From contig NZ_SMKR01000011.1 of assembly GCF_004348725.1 (NCBI RefSeq), positions 1 to 64,000 of the forward strand: a stretch of 64,000 nt of DNA. Reading direction: 5' to 3'. Below are positions 43,360 to 51,921 of the stretch, one piece after another. Source of the stretch: Kribbella turkmenica (GTDB lineage Bacteria > Actinomycetota > Actinomycetes > Propionibacteriales > Kribbellaceae). Under the pieces are notes generated by a model that did not search any database, was not told where the DNA came from, and worked only from the letters and a program-made list of their open reading frames with translations. A program made the translations under genes and the position numbers. Each line of letters begins with the position of its first letter. Position 1 is the first letter of the stretch.

Positions 43360-44447
43360 CCGACGCGCCGGTCGTCGATCGCGTCCTGGTCCCAGTCGAT
43401 CCCGAGCCCGGGGGCGTCCGGGGCCACCGCGTGACCGTCGGCGACCACCATCTCGGACCGCGTGATCGCCCGCAACTGCGGGATGTGCTCGACGTACCGC
43501 CCGTTCGGTACGGCGGCCGTCAGGCTGACGTGCAGCTCCATCAGGAAGTGCGGGCAGACCTCGAGGTTGAACGTCTCGGCCAGGTGCGCGACCTTCAGCC
43601 ACGGCGTGATCCCGCCGACCCGGGCGATGTCGACCTGGACGATCCCGGCCGCGCCGGCGGCGGCGTACTCGCGGAACTGCGAGACCGAGTACAGCGACTC
43701 GCCGACCGCGACCGGGATCGACGTGGACCCGGCCAGCCGGACGTGCCCGGTGAGGTCGTCGGCCGGGAGCGGCTCCTCGAACCACGACAGGTCCACGGCC
43801 TCGAAGGCGGCGGCCCGGCGTTTCGCCTCGGCGTAGGTCATCGACTGGTTCGCGTCGACCATAATGTCCATCGACGGGCCGACCGCGTCCCGCACCGCCT
43901 GCAGTCGCTCGAGGTCCTCGTGCACCCGCGGCTTGCCGACCTTGAGCTTGACCCCGGGCCAGCCGGCCTTCTGCGAGGCCAGCGCGCCGGCGACCAGTCG
44001 ATCGGTTGTCAGGTGCAACCAGCCGCCCTCGGTGTCGTACAGCGGAACACGCTGCCGGTAACCGCCGGCCAGGCGCCACAACGGCTCACCGGCCCGCAGG
44101 CAGCGCAGATCCCACAGCGCGGTGTCGACGGCGGCGAGCGCGAGCGACGTGATCGCCCCGACCGTGGTCGCCCGGGTCGACCGGAACAGGTCCGACCAGA
44201 CCGCCTCCACGTTCCGCGCGTCCACGCCGACGAGTCTCGGCAGCAGATGGTCCCGCAGCAACGCCAGTACGGCGGTGCCGCCGGTGCCGATCGTGTAGGA
44301 GTAGCCCAGCCCGGTGAGCCCGTCGGCCGTTTCCAGCGAGACGAAGATCGTCTCCTGCTTCAGGAACGACTGCACCGCGTCGGTGCGGACCGTTTCGACC
44401 TCGAGGTCGACCAGGAACGCCTCGGCCCGGACGATCGGCGTAGTCAC
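43356..44447 (-). CDS. mandelate racemase/muconate lactonizing enzyme family sugar-acid dehydratase
   Basis: A 363-residue enolase-superfamily enzyme with KLKVG (Lys-x-Lys), DANQS, EEP, GES and a C-terminal His in VCPHFLMELH. With the lactonase neighbour, an L-fuconate, L-rhamnonate or galactonate dehydratase role is plausible. It is divergent from an FCD regulator, with the palindrome ATCCTATAGGAT between them, so induction by its substrate or product is likely. No dehydrogenase, aldolase or transporter is adjacent. Confidence 0.85.
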   Translation of the reverse strand: MTTPIVRAEAFLVDLEVETVRTDAVQSFLKQETIFVSLETADGLTGLGYSYTIGTGGTAVLALLRDHLLPRLVGVDARNVEAVWSDLFRSTRATTVGAITSLALAAVDTALWDLRCLRAGEPLWRLAGGYRQRVPLYDTEGGWLHLTTDRLVAGALASQKAGWPGVKLKVGKPRVHEDLERLQAVRDAVGPSMDIMVDANQSMTYAEAKRRAAAFEAVDLSWFEEPLPADDLTGHVRLAGSTSIPVAVGESLYSVSQFREYAAAGAAGIVQVDIARVGGITPWLKVAHLAETFNLEVCPHFLMELHVSLTAAVPNGRYVEHIPQLRAITRSEMVVADGHAVAPDAPGLGIDWDQDAIDDRRVG

Positions 44448-44461
44448 CGGCTTGCCTCCAG

Positions 44462-44473
44462 ATCCTATAGGAT
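44462..44473. promoter_or_regulatory. 12-bp palindromic operator between dehydratase and FCD regulator
   Basis: ATCCTATAGGAT is a perfect palindrome of the type bound by FCD GntR regulators, 15 bp from the dehydratase start and 80 bp from the regulator start. It probably controls both divergent genes. Confidence 0.65.
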
Positions 44474-44497
44474 ATTGCGCACCTGATGCTGCCGCTT

Positions 44498-44519
44498 CAC
44501 ACTGGAGCCGTCAAGTGTG
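44498..44519 (+). promoter_or_regulatory. second inverted repeat before the FCD regulator
   Basis: CACACT and AGTGTG flank a 10-nt centre, 34 nt before the regulator start. Possible second operator. Confidence 0.35.
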
Positions 44520-44552
44520 GGGCAGAATGAGAGCCCCCTGGGAGGAGCGACA

Positions 44553-45248
44553 GTGACAGATGCGCATGTGGGTCTGGCGGGGCAGCTCACGCGCCTGCCC
44601 CAGCGACAGGTACTGAGCGACGACGTCTACGAGACGGTCAAGGGCCTGATCATGGACAGCGTGGTCGAGCCGGGCACGCGGCTGAACATCGACGCGCTGA
44701 CCCGGGAGCTGGGCATCTCCCAGACACCGATCCGGGAGTCGCTGGCGCGGCTGGAGTCCGACGGACTCGTGATCAAGGAGCCGCTGCGCGGCTACCGGGT
44801 GTCCTCGCGGCTCACGCTGGCCGAGTTCGAGGACCTCTTCGAGTACCGGCTGCACATCGAGCCGTGGGCGGCCGGCCGCGCGGCCGAGCGGGCCGGCACC
44901 GAGGACCTGTCCCGGCTCAAGGCGGAGATGCTGAGCTACACCGACGTACCGGACCGGCCGGCGTACGAGAGTTACCGCGCGATGGCTGCCCACGACCAGC
45001 GCTTCCACGACCTCGTGCTGGAGCTCTCCGGCAACGAGACCGCCCGGACGTCGTTCGCCCGGACACACTGCCATCTGCACCTGTTCCGGTTGTACTACGG
45101 AGGTGGCATCGCGACGAAGGCGTTGCGTGAGCACAAGGCGGTGGTGACCGCGGTCCGCAAGGGCGACCCGGAGGAGGCGGCCGCCGCGATGCGGGCGCAC
45201 ATCGAAGCCTCCCGGGCCCGGCTTCGGCCGATGTTCGACAAGGTGTGA
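44553..45248 (+). CDS. GntR/FCD regulator of the sugar-acid genes
   Basis: A 231-residue regulator: winged helix (about 25-90, IDALTRELGISQTPIRESLARLE) and FCD domain with HDQRFHDLVLELSGNE and a C-terminal HIEASRARL, the His-based metal site that binds sugar acids. GTG at 44553 has GGAGGAG 5 nt upstream; the reading from 44517 lacks one. Divergent from the dehydratase, its likely target through ATCCTATAGGAT. Confidence 0.9.
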   Translation: MTDAHVGLAGQLTRLPQRQVLSDDVYETVKGLIMDSVVEPGTRLNIDALTRELGISQTPIRESLARLESDGLVIKEPLRGYRVSSRLTLAEFEDLFEYRLHIEPWAAGRAAERAGTEDLSRLKAEMLSYTDVPDRPAYESYRAMAAHDQRFHDLVLELSGNETARTSFARTHCHLHLFRLYYGGGIATKALREHKAVVTAVRKGDPEEAAAAMRAHIEASRARLRPMFDKV

Positions 45249-45309
45249 GCCGTCGGACGGCGCCTCCCCGGGCCGAAAACTGTCCCCGTCCGGGCCTAGT
45301 GTCGGCCGG

Positions 45310-45906
45310 GTGACCGACTTCCTGGACGACATCCGGACCTCGTACGACACCGTCGCGACCTCGTACGCCGAACTCGTGCAGGACGGGGCGGCCGGCGAGA
45401 CGGAGTGCCTCGACCTGTTCGCGCAGATTGCCGCCCCGGGGCCGGTGCTCGATGCCGGCTGCGGGCCAGGCCGGCTGGCCGGTCGTCTGCACGAGCGCGG
45501 TCTCCAGGTGATCGGCGTCGACCTGTCACCCGGCATGATCGCGGTCGCCCGCCGCGACCATCCGGACCTCGACTTCCGCGTCGGCTCGATGACCGCGCTC
45601 GACCTGCCGGACGGCTCGGCCGGCGGAGTCGTCGCCTGGTGGTCGGTCATCCACCTGCCGCGTGACGTCGTCCCGCAGGCGTTCGCCGAGTTCCATCGCG
45701 TCCTCGTACCCGGTGGAGCGTTGATGCTCGGCTTCCATGTCGGCGCGGAGACCACGCACAAGACCAGCGGGTACGGCGGCCACCCGATGAACGTCCACGT
45801 CCACCGGTGGACCGCACCCGGCCTCACCGAGCTCGCGGTCGCCGCCGGATTCACGCCGTACCCGGACCGGGTGATCTCGGACGACCGCGTGTGCTTCCGG
45901 AAGTAG
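45310..45906 (+). CDS. class I SAM-dependent methyltransferase
   Basis: A 198-residue methyltransferase: motif I VLDAGCGPGRLAG (46-58), VIGVDLS (67-73) and post-motif LPDGSAGGVVAWWSVIHLPRD. Substrate unknown. GTG lies 7 nt after TAGTGT (45297-45302): leaderless. Its TAG stop forms part of the TAGGGT hexamer serving the next gene. Confidence 0.87.
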   Translation: MTDFLDDIRTSYDTVATSYAELVQDGAAGETECLDLFAQIAAPGPVLDAGCGPGRLAGRLHERGLQVIGVDLSPGMIAVARRDHPDLDFRVGSMTALDLPDGSAGGVVAWWSVIHLPRDVVPQAFAEFHRVLVPGGALMLGFHVGAETTHKTSGYGGHPMNVHVHRWTAPGLTELAVAAGFTPYPDRVISDDRVCFRK

Positions 45907-45915
45907 GGTCGGCAG

Positions 45916-46284
45916 ATGACATCGCGCGTGCGTACCGTGACCTTCGACAGCCACGACCCCTACGAACTGGCCGGCTTCTGGCTCAAGGTGCTCAAGGCCC
46001 CACGCCCCGACGACGACCAGCCCGGCGACCCGTACGCCGCCGTCGTCACGGACTCGGTGACCCTGCTGTTCGAGCAGAACGACGACGAGAAGGCGGTCAA
46101 GAACCGCGTCCACCTGGACCTCGAGCCCGACGGTCCACGGGACGAGGAGGTCGAGTGGCTCCTCACCCTCGGCGCCACCATCGCCCACGATCGCCGCGAA
46201 CCCGACGGCACCGGGTGGGTCGTGATGCGCGACCCGGAGGGCAACGAGTTCTGCGTACTGCGGAGTGCGGCTGAGCGGGGGTAG
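45916..46284 (+). CDS. VOC-family protein
   Basis: A 122-residue single glyoxalase-fold protein (VTFDSHDPYELAGFWLKVL, HLDLEPDGP, VMRDPEGNEFCVLRS), with the WVVMRDPEGNEFCVL ending typical of actinobacterial VOC proteins of unknown function. ATG lies 6 nt after TAGGGT (45904-45909), so it has its own leaderless promoter overlapping the upstream stop codon. Confidence 0.85.
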   Translation: MTSRVRTVTFDSHDPYELAGFWLKVLKAPRPDDDQPGDPYAAVVTDSVTLLFEQNDDEKAVKNRVHLDLEPDGPRDEEVEWLLTLGATIAHDRREPDGTGWVVMRDPEGNEFCVLRSAAERG

Positions 46285-46308
46285 TCCCTTCCTACGCGGG
46301 GAATGGAG

Positions 46309-46689
46309 CTACCCAGCGATGCGCGGGGTTTCGCCGGAGACCGTCAGCCGCCAGTCGCCGTCCCACCCGTGGACGGTGACCTGAAAGCCGTCCCGTTGCG
46401 CGGTGGCGCGGTAGTGGCCGTCTTCGACCGGAGCGATGTCGGTTGCCCAGCCGCGGGCGGTCAGCGCGGCGACGGCGGCGGCGACCTGGCCGGCTGGGTC
46501 GACGACGGCGGGGTCGCCGTTTTCGACAGTGATCGAGCAGATCGTGTCCGGTCCGCTGCCGTCGGAGAGTACGTCGGGGTTCACCGGGCCCACGTCGTTC
46601 GTGACCACGCCGTCGTACCCGGGTACGGCGGCCGCGGCGACGGCGAGCAGTTCGGCGCGGAGGAAGTCCCTGGCCTCGGTCAACGTCAT
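46309..46689 (-). CDS. hypothetical protein coupled to the DUF1023 hydrolase
   Basis: A 126-residue protein without signal peptide or membrane segment. It has an N-terminal helix (LTEARDFLRAELLAVAAAA), then alternating short strands ending GWDGDWRLTVSGETPRIAG. I do not recognise it. The ATG overlaps the hydrolase stop by ATGA, so the two products probably work together. Confidence 0.7.
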   Translation of the reverse strand: MTLTEARDFLRAELLAVAAAAVPGYDGVVTNDVGPVNPDVLSDGSGPDTICSITVENGDPAVVDPAGQVAAAVAALTARGWATDIAPVEDGHYRATAQRDGFQVTVHGWDGDWRLTVSGETPRIAG

Positions 46690-47951
46690 CGTGCGGGTCC
46701 TTCCGGTGTGCGTGCGGTGCTGCTGCCCGGGCGCTTCCGGGCACTGTCGAGCGCCTGCTGCCGAGACGGCGTCGTGCTGATCGTTCGCAGGGCCGCGAGA
46801 CCATCGAACACCTTGGAGATCGGCTCCGCGGCCTCGGAGTGGGCGAGCGTGCGCAGCGGACCGGCCCAGGAGACTCCGAGCACCCTGGTCTCCTCCTCGG
46901 GGGTGGTCTTCGCGGCGCGGGTGACCGCAGCGAGGTCGCCGCGGATGATCCGGCCGACGTTGATCATCGACTCGCTGTTCTTCTCGAAGTAGCTCATGTG
47001 CCCGGTGATCGAGACCTTGTCGTTGTCGGTCTCGAACCGGAACATGTCCGGGAAGCCGGCCGGATCCGGGCCGTGCTGCTCGGCGTACGAGACGTAGTCG
47101 CCCCGGGAGCGGGCGACGAAGAGCTGGGTGCCGGGCGGGGTGAGCTGCGCGGCGGAGTGGACGGCCGGATCGACACCCGGGCATCCGGTCAGCACCACCC
47201 GGTCGGCCCGGACACCTGCCAGCATCGCCCGGCCGACCAGTTGGGCGCCGTAGCTGTTGCCGATCAGCGTGGTCTTGGCGTCCGCCGACTTCACCACATC
47301 GAGCCCGGCCTGGAACCGGCAGAGCTGCGGCGCGCCCGCGCGTGAGCTCTCGGTGGACCGGGCAGCGGTCAACCCGATCGGTGCGTGGTACCCGAGCCAG
47401 ACCACGGTCGCGGTCTTCCGGGGGCCAACTTCCTCCCGGATCTCCTTGGCCCGGACCGACTGCGAGCGGACCCGTTCGAGGTCGTTGTTCATCCCAGGGA
47501 CCAGGACGGCGACGTTCTCGGCCTGTTCGAGGTCACCCTGGACCTCGATCATCCGGCCCTGGCCTTCCGGATCGACCAAGAGGTACTGGCGAGGCTCGGG
47601 TACGACGACGCGGTTGCCGCCGGCGTCCACGTCCAGGCGGGTGGAGATCGGCTGCAGCATCTCGGTCAGCGTGACCAGCCGCCGGCGCTGCTCCAGGGTC
47701 GCCTGCCGGCTCTCGACGAGGGCGTGCAGCCGCTGGTGCGCCGCGACCAGAATCAGGTGGTTGGCGCGGTACCGCAGCTGCGGCGGTGCTCCGTCCAGCG
47801 GCCCGATTTGCTCGGGCCGGCTCTCGGCCAGTGCCCAGGCGGTGGCCTCGGGCAACGAACGGAAGAAGTCGTTCACCTCCCGGACCGCCACCTCGTGCGG
47901 CAGATCCCGGGTGCGCAGGATCAGTCGGTCGACCTGGTCCGCGTCAGTCAC
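46686..47951 (-). CDS. DUF1023 alpha/beta hydrolase
   Basis: A 421-residue protein. The N-terminal 130 residues are helical; the hydrolase domain (about 140-340) has VAVLVPGMNNDLERV, nucleophile Ser in GNSYG (LIGNSYGAQLVGRAML), and Asp/His further on. DUF1023 proteins are common in actinobacteria, often near WXG100-type secretion genes, none of which occur here. GTG start at 47951 overlaps the stop of a 23-codon mini-ORF; the start region lies in leader-repeat copy C. Confidence 0.85.
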   Translation of the reverse strand: MTDADQVDRLILRTRDLPHEVAVREVNDFFRSLPEATAWALAESRPEQIGPLDGAPPQLRYRANHLILVAAHQRLHALVESRQATLEQRRRLVTLTEMLQPISTRLDVDAGGNRVVVPEPRQYLLVDPEGQGRMIEVQGDLEQAENVAVLVPGMNNDLERVRSQSVRAKEIREEVGPRKTATVVWLGYHAPIGLTAARSTESSRAGAPQLCRFQAGLDVVKSADAKTTLIGNSYGAQLVGRAMLAGVRADRVVLTGCPGVDPAVHSAAQLTPPGTQLFVARSRGDYVSYAEQHGPDPAGFPDMFRFETDNDKVSITGHMSYFEKNSESMINVGRIIRGDLAAVTRAAKTTPEEETRVLGVSWAGPLRTLAHSEAAEPISKVFDGLAALRTISTTPSRQQALDSARKRPGSSTARTPEGPAR

Positions 47952-48015
47952 GGGGCCGCCGGGAGTCGAAGCCCCAGGACTCGCCGCGCCGGAGGCGTGG
48001 CAGCACTACAGTCAT
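47944..48015 (-). CDS. 23-codon leader mini-ORF, PRLRRGxSWG type
   Basis: ATG preceded by GGAAGG. The peptide contains PRLRRGESWGFDSRRP. The mini-ORF at 59409 contains PRLRRGGSWGSVSRPS. The TGA lies 5 nt inside the hydrolase frame, an 8-nt overlap with its GTG start. Recurrence of the same peptide with the same coupling at two loci argues that translation of the leader matters. Confidence 0.5.
   Translation of the reverse strand: MTVVLPRLRRGESWGFDSRRPRD
47949..48003 (-). repeat. dispersed leader repeat, copy C (core deleted)
   Basis: On the minus strand, the 34 nt from 48003 match 59420-59453 with three or so differences, then the sequence jumps to CGGCCCCGTGAC, the counterpart of GAGGCCCCATGAC in copy B. 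The central part of the repeat is missing, but the end again supplies the start codon of the next gene (GTG). Confidence 0.6.
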
Positions 48016-48077
48016 GACCCTTCCTTCTCCCCAGGGGGCCTTGGACAAGCGGTTGTCAGTTAACCGCAGAGGGTGGG

Positions 48078-48629
48078 TCAGTGGAAGGCGAGTGACCAGG
48101 AGCCGGCGTGCAGGGAGAGGGTGACGGTGGCGAGCGGGCGGACGTCGACGTGCCGCAGTGACGCCGCGGGCGCGTCGAGGACGTAGAGGACGATCGCCCG
48201 GACGACCGACGGGTGGGCGACGGCGACGACCGTACGGCGTTCGCCGTCCTGCGCACCGAGGTCGCCGAGCCAGTCCGCGACCCGGGTGAGTACGTCGTTC
48301 TCGGTCTCGCCACCGGGCGTCGCGGTGTGCGGTCGCTCGAGCCAGCCGGCCGCCCGTTCCGGATCGGCGGCCAGCAACGCCTCGAGGTCACGGCCGGTCC
48401 ATTCGCCGTACTCGCGGTCGCGCAGCGCCGGCTCGACGACCGCCGTCAGCCCGAGCGCCTCGGCCGTGCGTACGGCGGCCCGCTCCGGACCCGCGTACAC
48501 CGCGTCGGCCTCGAGCTCGAGCGCGCGGACTGCCGACAGGCCGGCAGGATCCGGGTCGGCGTCTCCCCCGAGGACGAGGCCGCGCAACGCGGGTGTGAGG
48601 GCGTGCGCGACCAGCGTCAGCGTGCTCAA
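48078..48629 (-). CDS. histidine-phosphatase-fold protein of the cobalt operon, degenerate RHG motif
   Basis: A 183-residue phosphoglycerate-mutase-fold protein. The usual LxRHGxT reads LVAHALT (His9 kept, Arg and Gly lost). The rest is present: YGEWTGRDLEALL and the second catalytic His in VVAVAHPSVVRAI. In a cobalamin-riboswitch operon a CobC-like alpha-ribazole phosphatase is an obvious idea, but loss of the phosphate-binding Arg argues against full activity. The start is TTG at 48629, coupled to cbtA by TTGA with AAGGTGG 7 nt upstream; the frame to 48743 lies within cbtA. Confidence 0.75.
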   Translation of the reverse strand: MSTLTLVAHALTPALRGLVLGGDADPDPAGLSAVRALELEADAVYAGPERAAVRTAEALGLTAVVEPALRDREYGEWTGRDLEALLAADPERAAGWLERPHTATPGGETENDVLTRVADWLGDLGAQDGERRTVVAVAHPSVVRAIVLYVLDAPAASLRHVDVRPLATVTLSLHAGSWSLAFH

Positions 48630-49363
48630 GCGGCTACCACCTTCTGTCGGGTCAGCCGGCGGTCCACCGCGGCGGCGAACCCGAATCCGAGCAGGAGCCA
48701 CAGTGTCGCCTGCGTACCGAGGGAGGCGAACCGGAACTGCCACAGCAGCGTAGCGGGGAACGACCCCGGAACCTCGTTGATCGCGGGCAGGATCAGGTAC
48801 GCCGCCACGATCGTCGCGAGGAACGCCGCGGCCCCACCGGCCAACCGGGCGAGGTCACCGTGTCGGGCGGCCCAGCGCGAGCCCGCGACGCCGGCCCACA
48901 CGGCGAGCAGCCCGATCACGATCGTCAGCAGGTAGGTCACCGTCCGCTTGGTGATCGTGTCGGGATCACCGACCGCCGGCGGGCTCGGCGGGTACTTCAG
49001 GAACGGCACGAGCACGATCCCGAGGAACCCGGCCGCGGCCAGGCTGAGCGCGGCGTACGAGTCGTCACCGGTCCGGAGCTTGCGCCGGAGCAGGGTGAAG
49101 GCGACGGCGAAGATGCCGCCGAGCACCACGCCGTACAGGGTGGTGGCCAGGAACAGGCCGGCCCGCTGGCCGTCCCGGGAGACGAGTGGTCGGGCAGCAG
49201 CGTCCTCGCCGTGGTCGTGGGTGTGCGCGGCACCGGCTTCCTCGATCGCGATCGCGGCGTCGATGTGCGGTTCGCCCATCGTGTACGCGAAAGCTCCGGC
49301 CAGCAGGCCGGCGAGGAGTCCGACGATCAGTCCGCGCACCAGGAGCGATCCGAAGGTGCGCAT
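48626..49363 (-). CDS. cbtA: CbtA cobalt transporter subunit
   Basis: A 245-residue membrane protein with five to six helices: N-terminal VRGLIVGLLAGLLAGAFAYTMGEP, a His/Asp loop (HTHDHGED) that could bind Co2+, and FLGIVLVPFLKYPPSPPAVGDPDTI, the CbtA signature. With CbtB it imports cobalt for B12 synthesis. It follows cbtB by 4 nt and is under the same riboswitch. Confidence 0.9.
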   Translation of the reverse strand: MRTFGSLLVRGLIVGLLAGLLAGAFAYTMGEPHIDAAIAIEEAGAAHTHDHGEDAAARPLVSRDGQRAGLFLATTLYGVVLGGIFAVAFTLLRRKLRTGDDSYAALSLAAAGFLGIVLVPFLKYPPSPPAVGDPDTITKRTVTYLLTIVIGLLAVWAGVAGSRWAARHGDLARLAGGAAAFLATIVAAYLILPAINEVPGSFPATLLWQFRFASLGTQATLWLLLGFGFAAAVDRRLTRQKVVAA

Positions 49364-49367
49364 GTCG

Positions 49368-49565
49368 CTAGTGGCAGGGAACGCCGAGCAGGTGACGGCC
49401 GTCGTGCATCACCTCGTGCAGGTACATGCCCGACTGAGACACGGCACCCTGGTCGAAGGCGACCAGATAGCCGAGCAGGAGCAGTAGGCCGACGCTGAGC
49501 AACGCGACAGCGAGCAGACGGGGTGAAACGGCCGGTACGGCGATCGAGCGGGCAGGAGCTGCCAT
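49368..49565 (-). CDS. cbtB: CbtB cobalt transporter subunit
   Basis: A 65-residue protein with one helix (LLAVALLSVGLLLLLGYLVAF) and the His-rich tail HEVMHDGRHLLGVPCH, the CbtB metal-binding end. ATG at 49565 has AGGAGG 5 nt upstream; the open frame to 49739 is riboswitch RNA, not protein. First gene of the operon. Confidence 0.92.
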   Translation of the reverse strand: MAAPARSIAVPAVSPRLLAVALLSVGLLLLLGYLVAFDQGAVSQSGMYLHEVMHDGRHLLGVPCH

Positions 49566-49599
49566 CTGAACCTCCTGGGGAAGTGCGCGTCCCCTTCGA

Positions 49600-49735
49600 A
49601 AGGCTGCTGATGCCCGAGCGTCCTGACTCACGAGCAGTGCTCGCTCACAGTGGCGCGGCCGTGCCGGACTCTCACCGGCTTCCCTCATGGCACCGCAGGT
49701 TGTCCCCCGAACCGTAGCGGCAGCACCTGGCACGG
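49600..49735 (-). ncRNA. cobalamin riboswitch
   Basis: On the minus strand the leader of cbtB contains the B12 box GCCGGTGAGAGTCCGGC (49663-49679), followed by the conserved GCCACTGTGAGCG. Upstream lie GGTGCTGCCGC...GGGGGACAACCTGCGGTGCC elements of the outer domain. Binding of adenosylcobalamin should hide the cbtB ribosome site at about 49570-49576 or stop transcription, shutting off cobalt import when B12 is sufficient. Confidence 0.93.
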
Positions 49736-49860
49736 TCAACGCGTGAGAGCGCGGGGGTGAGCTTCCCCACCCCGCGCCGGCTCCGGCCGACGACTGGTGA
49801 TCTGTCCCACCCGGCGGAATTGGCGGTGCGCGTCGTGGCGCCCGTCCCTACTCTGAGGAG

Positions 49861-50502
49861 ATGCCGTCAGCTCACCACCTGGTCGCGTTCGCGATCACCG
49901 CGTTCGTCATCATCGTCGTTCCCGGTCCGAGCGTGTTGTTCATCGTCGGCCGCGCGCTGGCCGTCGGGCGCCGGGAGGCGGTGCTGACCATGCTCGGCAA
50001 CACCCTCGGCGCCGCGGTCATGCTGGTCGCGGTCGCTCTCGGTCTCGGCACGCTGATCGCCGCCAGCGCGGTCGCCCTGACCGTGGTGAAGCTCGCGGGC
50101 GCGGCGTACCTGATCTTCCTCGGCGTGCAGGCGTTTCGCAGCCGGAAGTCGCTGGTCGCCGCGATGGCCGGCGGCGTGCAGCCGGGCAACAGCCGCAAGA
50201 CGATGCGTCAGGGCTTCCTGGTCGGAGTGACCAACGCGAAGACGGCGGTCTTCTTCGCTGCCGCGCTGCCCCAGTTCGTCGACAAGAGCGCGAGCGGTCC
50301 GGCGTGGCTGCAGATCCTGCTGCTCGGCCTGATCTTCATCCTGATCGCGCTCGTCTCGGACAGCGTCTGGGCCCTGGTCGCCGGCACGGCGCGCGAGTGG
50401 TTCGCCCGCTCGCCGCGCCGGCTCGAACTGGTCGGCGGCACCGGCGGCCTGATGATCATCGGGCTCGGCGCCGGCATCGCGGTCACGGGGTCGAAGGAGT
50501 AA
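49861..50502 (+). CDS. LysE/RhtB-family exporter
   Basis: A 213-residue transporter with six helices: VPGPSVLFIVGRALAVGRREAV (the family PGP motif) and QGFLVGVTNAKTAVFFAAALPQFV. Exports amino acids such as homoserine, threonine or lysine. TACTCT lies 6 nt before the ATG; the intervening GAGGAG is too close to act as a ribosome site, so a leaderless start is likely. Overlaps the convergent MFS gene by 20 bp. Confidence 0.88.
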   Translation: MPSAHHLVAFAITAFVIIVVPGPSVLFIVGRALAVGRREAVLTMLGNTLGAAVMLVAVALGLGTLIAASAVALTVVKLAGAAYLIFLGVQAFRSRKSLVAAMAGGVQPGNSRKTMRQGFLVGVTNAKTAVFFAAALPQFVDKSASGPAWLQILLLGLIFILIALVSDSVWALVAGTAREWFARSPRRLELVGGTGGLMIIGLGAGIAVTGSKE

Positions 50503-51883
50503 CGGACACGACCTGGGTCCGCCGGCCGGCCTGAACGCCGAGCAGCGCGAGCAGCGCCGGAAGACCGAAGGCGACCAGGTAGGCGGTCATCGCGGAGTGC
50601 GGCTCCAGCGCGGCGAAGAGCGACCCGCCGACGGCCAGAACCGTTGCCGTGGACAACGAGTCGCTGAGCTGCAACGCGGAGCTGTTGGCACCCTGTTCGT
50701 CGCGCTCGGAGTACTCGAGGACCAGCACCGACAGGGTCGGGAAGACCGTGCCCATGCCGAGGCCGGTCAAGCCCCAGCCGAGGATGCCGACGACGACCGG
50801 GACGTTGTCGTTCAGGGTCAGGGCCGCGGTGACGATACCGAGCAGGATCGCGACCATCCCGGCCTGCAGGAAGACGGCGTGCGAGAACGGCTGGTCGGTG
50901 CGGCCGCGGTACCAGGAGGCCGCCGTCCAGCTCAGCGCACTGACGGTCAGCACGAGGCCGGCGAGCGCCGGCGACAGGCCACGCTCCCGGGTGAGCATCA
51001 GCGGCAGGAAGACCTCGGCCCCGAATCCGGCCGCGGCGACCAGACCGCGCAGGGCGACGACGGACGGCAGCCCTGCCGCGAAGGTGAACGTCCCGCTGGG
51101 CAGGAGCCGCGGCGCGAACGCGACCACACCGGCCAGTCCGACAGCAAGCAGCCCCACCTGGAGTACGCCGTGCTGCTGGCCACCGAAGTGAAGCAGGCCG
51201 ACACCGGTCGCGGCGGCGACCGCCAGCAGCGCCCGCTGGTCCCAGAGCCGGCCGTCACGCGCCTCGTAGGCGTCGCCGCGCGCCAGTCCGGGGCGCATCA
51301 CCAGCACGGCCGGGATCGCGATCGCCGGCACGGCGAGGAACACGATCCGCCAGCTCGTGTGCTCGACGATCAGCCCGGCGATCGCGGGACCGACCAGCGA
51401 GGGCACGACCCAGCCGGTGGCGAAGGCGGCGAAGATGCGGGGCCGCAGCCGGGCCGGGTACAGCCGGCCGACGACGACGTACAGGGCGACCGTCAGCAGG
51501 CCGCTGCCGAAGCCCTGGATGATGCGCCCGGCGACCAGCACCTCCATCGTCGGCGCCAGCCCGGCGATGATCAGGCCGGCCAGGAACCAGGCGGTTCCGT
51601 GCCAGAGCGGGCAGGTCGGCCCCTTGAGGTCGCTCCAGGTGCCGGAGACCACCATTGCGACGACACCGGAGGCGAGCGGTCCGCCGAACGCGAGCGCGTA
51701 CAGGTACAGCCCGTCGAGCGCCTGCGCGACGGTGGGCATCGCGGTGGTCACGGCCAGGGACTCGAACGCGACCAGGGTGATCAGCGCCACCATCCCGATC
51801 GTCAGGGCCCGGTACTGCGGCGAGAGCACGCCGCCACCGGACGCGGTGCCGTGGTCGATCGAGGGCTCGACAGTAGTGGTCAT
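50483..51883 (-). CDS. MFS transporter, 14-helix drug-efflux type
   Basis: A 466-residue MFS protein with about 14 helices. Motif A-like segments (GTWSDLKGPTCPLWHG) and motif C-like GWVVPSLVGPAIAGLI point to DHA-type multidrug efflux. A 17-bp direct repeat upstream (51902-51918) may bind a regulator. No regulator gene is adjacent. Substrate unknown. Confidence 0.88.
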   Translation of the reverse strand: MTTTVEPSIDHGTASGGGVLSPQYRALTIGMVALITLVAFESLAVTTAMPTVAQALDGLYLYALAFGGPLASGVVAMVVSGTWSDLKGPTCPLWHGTAWFLAGLIIAGLAPTMEVLVAGRIIQGFGSGLLTVALYVVVGRLYPARLRPRIFAAFATGWVVPSLVGPAIAGLIVEHTSWRIVFLAVPAIAIPAVLVMRPGLARGDAYEARDGRLWDQRALLAVAAATGVGLLHFGGQQHGVLQVGLLAVGLAGVVAFAPRLLPSGTFTFAAGLPSVVALRGLVAAAGFGAEVFLPLMLTRERGLSPALAGLVLTVSALSWTAASWYRGRTDQPFSHAVFLQAGMVAILLGIVTAALTLNDNVPVVVGILGWGLTGLGMGTVFPTLSVLVLEYSERDEQGANSSALQLSDSLSTATVLAVGGSLFAALEPHSAMTAYLVAFGLPALLALLGVQAGRRTQVVSVTPSTP

Positions 51884-51901
51884 GCCGAGAACTCTCAGAC
51901 A

Positions 51902-51921
51902 TCAAGTGCGCTTCAAGTCAA
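51902..51921 (-). promoter_or_regulatory. direct repeat and -35-like element before the MFS gene
   Basis: TCAAGT at 51902-51907 and 51913-51918 (11-bp period); the second overlaps AGTCAA, a TTGACT -35 element on the minus strand. Suggests repressor or activator control. Confidence 0.4.
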
